Positions 6,990-8,498 of a stretch of 8,498 nucleotides of DNA are shown here, in pieces (position 1 is the stretch's first letter; each line of letters begins with the position of its first letter). The translations under genes and the position numbers were made by a program. The notes under the pieces are model-generated. The model saw only the letters and a list, made by a program, of their open reading frames with translations, was not told the DNA's origin and did no database searches. Origin of the DNA: CAVSUR01 sp052143655 (lineage in GTDB: Bacteria > Actinomycetota > Actinomycetes > Streptosporangiales > Streptosporangiaceae); the NCBI GenBank assembly GCA_052143655.1, contig JBKQSL010000004.1:1-8498 (forward strand). The letters run 5' to 3'.

Positions 6990-7662
6990 CCTGATGACCG
7001 GCGAGCCGGCTGAGTGCTGCCGCCTGCGTGATGGTCACGGCCCGGCCGTGCATCTCGATCCAGCCGCGTCTTTCGAAACCGCGCAGCGCGGCGTTGACGC
7101 TCTGCCGGGTGCCTCCGATGAGGTGCGCGAGTTCCTCCTGGCTCATCTTCTGCCTGATGACGCCGTCATCACCCCGGGGCTGGCTGAGCAGCACTTTGGC
7201 CACACGGCGGGGCAGATCCAGGAACACAAGGTCGGATGCATCTTCGGTAAGCCGCCGCAGGGTGGCGCCGAGGGAGCCCGCTAAGGCCTGCGCGACGGAC
7301 GGCACGCGCCCGCAGACGCCCTGGATCATCGGGCGCGGTACAAGAAGCAGACGGGATTCCTCCAGGGTCTCGGCGTCGGCTGACCGGGGACCGCCGTCGG
7401 CGGCACTGAGCTCGCCGAACACGCCGCCCGGCTGGATGACCGCCAGCGTCAGCTCACCGCCGTCTGCAGCGCGGACCACGACCTTGACCAGGCCGGAGAT
7501 GACCACGATCAGGGTGTCGCCCGGATCACCGGTGCTGAACACGACCTGACCGCGACGGAAGGTACGCGCCCGGGACGCCGCAGCGATGGCCTCGATATCC
7601 GCGGTCGGCGCCGAACGGAGCAGATCGGTCGTGCGCAGAATGCCCGTCACGTCAGTGCTCAT
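6976..7662 (-). CDS. Crp/Fnr-family transcriptional regulator
   Basis: A 228-residue cytoplasmic regulator of standard Crp length. The cyclic-nucleotide domain (about 10-125) keeps the phosphate-binding cassette: FGELS at 82-86 (G83, E84, L85) and PRSADA at 92-97 (R93, S94), so it may bind a cyclic nucleotide. A long dimer helix follows (about 125-155), then a winged helix-turn-helix (about 173-215) with recognition helix GTRQSVNAALRGFERRG. Relative to E. coli CRP, R180 is kept (R186), E181 is Gln (187) and R185 is Ala (191). I chose ATG 7662 because GGGGGA lies about 6 nt upstream; the frame stays open to 7935 but that extension has no family similarity. Operator-like dyads lie over its stop codon and upstream of its start, which suggests autoregulation and control of the adjacent cyclase gene. 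Not a clear GlxR/Crp orthologue, so no symbol is given. Confidence 0.95.
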   Translation of the reverse strand: MSTDVTGILRTTDLLRSAPTADIEAIAAASRARTFRRGQVVFSTGDPGDTLIVVISGLVKVVVRAADGGELTLAVIQPGGVFGELSAADGGPRSADAETLEESRLLLVPRPMIQGVCGRVPSVAQALAGSLGATLRRLTEDASDLVFLDLPRRVAKVLLSQPRGDDGVIRQKMSQEELAHLIGGTRQSVNAALRGFERRGWIEMHGRAVTITQAAALSRLAGHQVSAS

Positions 7663-7765
7663 CACTGTCCCCCAGCCACAGCATTGCCATGCGCGCTCGC
7701 GGCACGGTCTTGACCTCGGACACTGTGAGGTGCTGGTGCTTACCCAGCGGCCGCGCCAGATACAC
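7652..7765 (-). CDS. Possible 37-residue leader ORF overlapping the crp start
   Basis: It starts at GTG 7765 with GGAGG 5 nt upstream and stops with TGA at 7652-7654, overlapping the crp ATG by 11 nt, an arrangement typical of translational coupling. The peptide runs VYLARPLGKHQHLTVSEV and ends MAMLWLGDSDEH; about four fifths of third codon positions are G or C. I recognise no family. A GTG seven codons earlier (7786) is in frame too. It may be a real small protein, a leader peptide for crp, or a remnant of a longer gene; in-frame stops lie further upstream. Confidence 0.3.
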   Translation of the reverse strand: MYLARPLGKHQHLTVSEVKTVPRARMAMLWLGDSDEH

Positions 7766-7792
7766 CGCCGCCTCCGACAGATACACCGCCGC
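7757..7792. repeat. Tandem direct repeat, 21-bp period, upstream of crp
   Basis: CAGATACACCGCCGC occurs at 7757-7771 and again at 7778-7792. The 21-bp spacing is two helical turns, which would suit a protein bound twice on one face. It lies within and just before the possible leader ORF, where it encodes the repeated AAVYL, so it could instead reflect coding duplication. Confidence 0.5.
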
Positions 7793-7850
7793 GCAGCCGG
7801 CCTGCGATCAGCTGGTATCTCGCATCGGGCATCGGGGGCTCCAGTCTCGC

Positions 7851-7872
7851 TGCTGTCAGTGAGCTGACAGCA
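7851..7872. promoter_or_regulatory. Crp-like operator candidate, site A (strongest)
   Basis: Perfect 9-bp arms TGCTGTCAG and CTGACAGCA surround TGAG. The core, TGTCA-N6-TGACA at 7854-7869, is identical in half-sites and spacing to site C. It lies about 190 bp upstream of the crp ATG and about 180 bp upstream of the small membrane gene on the other strand, so it could serve either or both. Confidence 0.65.
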
Positions 7873-7876
7873 ACTG

Positions 7877-7892
7877 TGTCGGCCGGGTGACT
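7877..7892. promoter_or_regulatory. Crp-like operator candidate, site B (weaker)
   Basis: TGTCG-GCCGGG-TGACT, centred 23 bp from site A, roughly two helical turns, which would allow side-by-side dimers. Each half-site differs by one base from those in site A. It shares GCCGGGTGACTG with site D at 3130-3141. Confidence 0.4.
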
Positions 7893-7936
7893 GACAGCCA
7901 CCTCGCAGCCGGGCACGCTGACGGAAGCTGGTCATT

Positions 7937-7972
7937 CCGGGTGTTTCTCATCAGTGGAAGCATCTCACCCGG
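7937..7972. repeat. Inverted repeat upstream of the small membrane gene
   Basis: CCGGGTG (7937-7943) pairs with CACCCGG (7966-7972) across 22 nt. It sits about 80 bp before the ATG at 8051, so it may be a leader hairpin or an operator. No promoter boxes are clear in the rest of the 7663-8050 spacer beyond the dyads listed. Confidence 0.35.
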
Positions 7973-8050
7973 CAGCAGGGCAGCGACCGCCAGGGCGCTG
8001 GCCGGGCGGCCGGGACCGGTGGGACCGCGCGGCACGTCACGGGAGGCGCC

Positions 8051-8308
8051 ATGTTCATCGCTCTGCTCGCCGCCATCGCCCTAGTCATCGCCGGACTCCC
8101 GCTGGCCGCGGTGATCCTGGTCAGCGTGGCCAGCCGGCGTGAGGATACCGCCGGCACCCTGGTCGGCCATCCGCCGGGGCCGCTGGCCAACGCCGCGCGG
8201 CGGCTGGTCGGCTTCCGCGCCGATCGGGCCTCGCCGCGGCGGGCTGTGCAGGGCCGCCGGGAGCTGACCGCGGCCGGCAGCCCGGGCCGCTGGCCGGACG
8301 AGCTGTAA
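8051..8308 (+). CDS. Small single-span membrane protein, unknown function
   Basis: An 85-residue protein with GGGAGG 4 nt before the ATG. Residues 2-27 form one hydrophobic segment (FIALLAAIALVIAGLPLAAV), followed by a cytoplasmic-type tail rich in Arg, Pro and Gly and no cysteines. Codons are strongly G/C-ended, which supports this frame over the opposite-strand frame in the same place. It is divergent from crp across a spacer with two Crp-like dyads and convergent with the ABC ATPase. I recognise no family; the N-terminal segment could be an uncleaved anchor. Confidence 0.75.
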   Translation: MFIALLAAIALVIAGLPLAAVILVSVASRREDTAGTLVGHPPGPLANAARRLVGFRADRASPRRAVQGRRELTAAGSPGRWPDEL

Positions 8309-8312
8309 CCCC

Positions 8313-8330
8313 GGCCGCGCTACCGCGGTC
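8313..8330. terminator. Compact hairpin between convergent genes
   Basis: GGCCGCG and CGCGGTC form a 7-bp stem (one G-T pair) with loop CTAC, filling the 20-bp gap between the membrane-protein stop and the ABC ATPase stop. A bidirectional terminator is plausible; there is no T-run. Confidence 0.4.
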
Positions 8331-8498
8331 ATGCCGCCACACTCCCCGCCGCGGCGTGACCGGTCAGCGAGAGGAAAACGCCGTCGAGCGAGGCGCGCTG
8401 GAGTGTCACGTCATCCACCTGGACTCCGGCGGCATCTAGTGCGCGAACCACCGTGGTCATCAGCCCGGCGACTGCGGCCACCGGAGCCGAGAGGCGCA
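8329..8498 (-). CDS. C-terminal end of a DrrA-type ABC transporter ATP-binding protein (5' part outside window)
   Basis: Fifty-five residues plus the stop (TGA at 8329-8331) are visible. The tail, with ALDAAGVQVDDVTLQRASLD followed by GVFLSLTGHAA, is the characteristic C-terminal region of daunorubicin-resistance-type (DrrA) ABC ATPases, which energise drug or lipid efflux with a separate ABC-2 permease. The Walker motifs lie beyond the right edge. The stop overlaps an ATG (ATGA), as in the usual DrrA-DrrB coupling, but that frame is only 83 codons, Arg/Pro-rich and without membrane helices, so no permease follows here; it may lie on the far side or be missing. Confidence 0.85.
   Translation of the reverse strand, partial: RLSAPVAAVAGLMTTVVRALDAAGVQVDDVTLQRASLDGVFLSLTGHAAAGSVAA

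Noticed and set aside
7663..7935. N-terminal extension of the Crp protein to 319 residues
   Set aside because: Crp homology begins at the ATG at 7662, which has its own ribosome site; the extension is Arg/Cys-rich and runs through the operator-like dyad.
8081..8332. 83-codon minus-strand frame starting at the ATGA overlap with the ABC ATPase
   Set aside because: It has no membrane helices and is Arg/Pro-rich; the plus-strand gene at 8051-8308 has a good ribosome site, a clear membrane segment and better codon use.
1..8498. CRISPR array, tRNA/rRNA, transposase or integrase genes
   Set aside because: No regularly spaced repeats, RNA-gene motifs or mobile-element proteins were seen on either strand.

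Overview
The window is very GC-rich with strong G/C preference at third codon positions, short Shine-Dalgarno-led genes and some GTG starts. This points to an actinomycete (Actinomycetota). The gene families (RecD2, a Crp-type regulator, a cyclase-STAND protein and a DrrA-type ABC ATPase) fit a soil Streptosporangiales- or Streptomyces-like genome, but the genus cannot be read from the sequence.

Layout. (1) Positions 1-2182, minus strand: a nearly complete RecD2-type SF1 helicase cut by the left edge. (2) 2183-2499: a gene-free divergent spacer with palindromes. (3) 2500-2703, plus: a small cold-shock protein. (4) 2704-3203: a spacer holding a hairpin after the cold-shock gene, a frameshifted relic of the DNA-binding end of a Crp-family regulator (2928-3079), and a dyad resembling a Crp operator. 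(5) 3204-3962, plus: a hydrophobic EcsC-like protein. (6) 4083-6905, minus: a large class III cyclase-like + NB-ARC ATPase + TPR protein, convergent with (5). (7) 6976-7662, minus: a complete Crp-family regulator directly upstream of the cyclase gene on the same strand, perhaps preceded by a tiny overlapping ORF (7652-7765). (8) 7663-8050: a divergent spacer with a 22-bp dyad and a weaker neighbour. (9) 8051-8308, plus: a small single-span membrane protein. (10) 8329-8498, minus: the C-terminal end of a DrrA-type ABC ATPase cut by the right edge.

The most interesting part is the crp-cyclase block. A cyclic-nucleotide-type regulator with a conserved phosphate-binding cassette sits next to a nucleotide-cyclase-like signalling ATPase. 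TGTCA-N6-TGACA dyads lie both between the two genes (6974-6989) and upstream of crp (7854-7869), with weaker copies at 7877-7892 and 3125-3140. The last one sits between the crp relic and the EcsC-like gene, repeating the order 'crp 3' end - dyad - next gene'. I infer a local, probably autoregulated regulon with its own operator sequence, in which a decayed duplicate once controlled the EcsC-like gene. Regulation and ligand are inferred, not shown.
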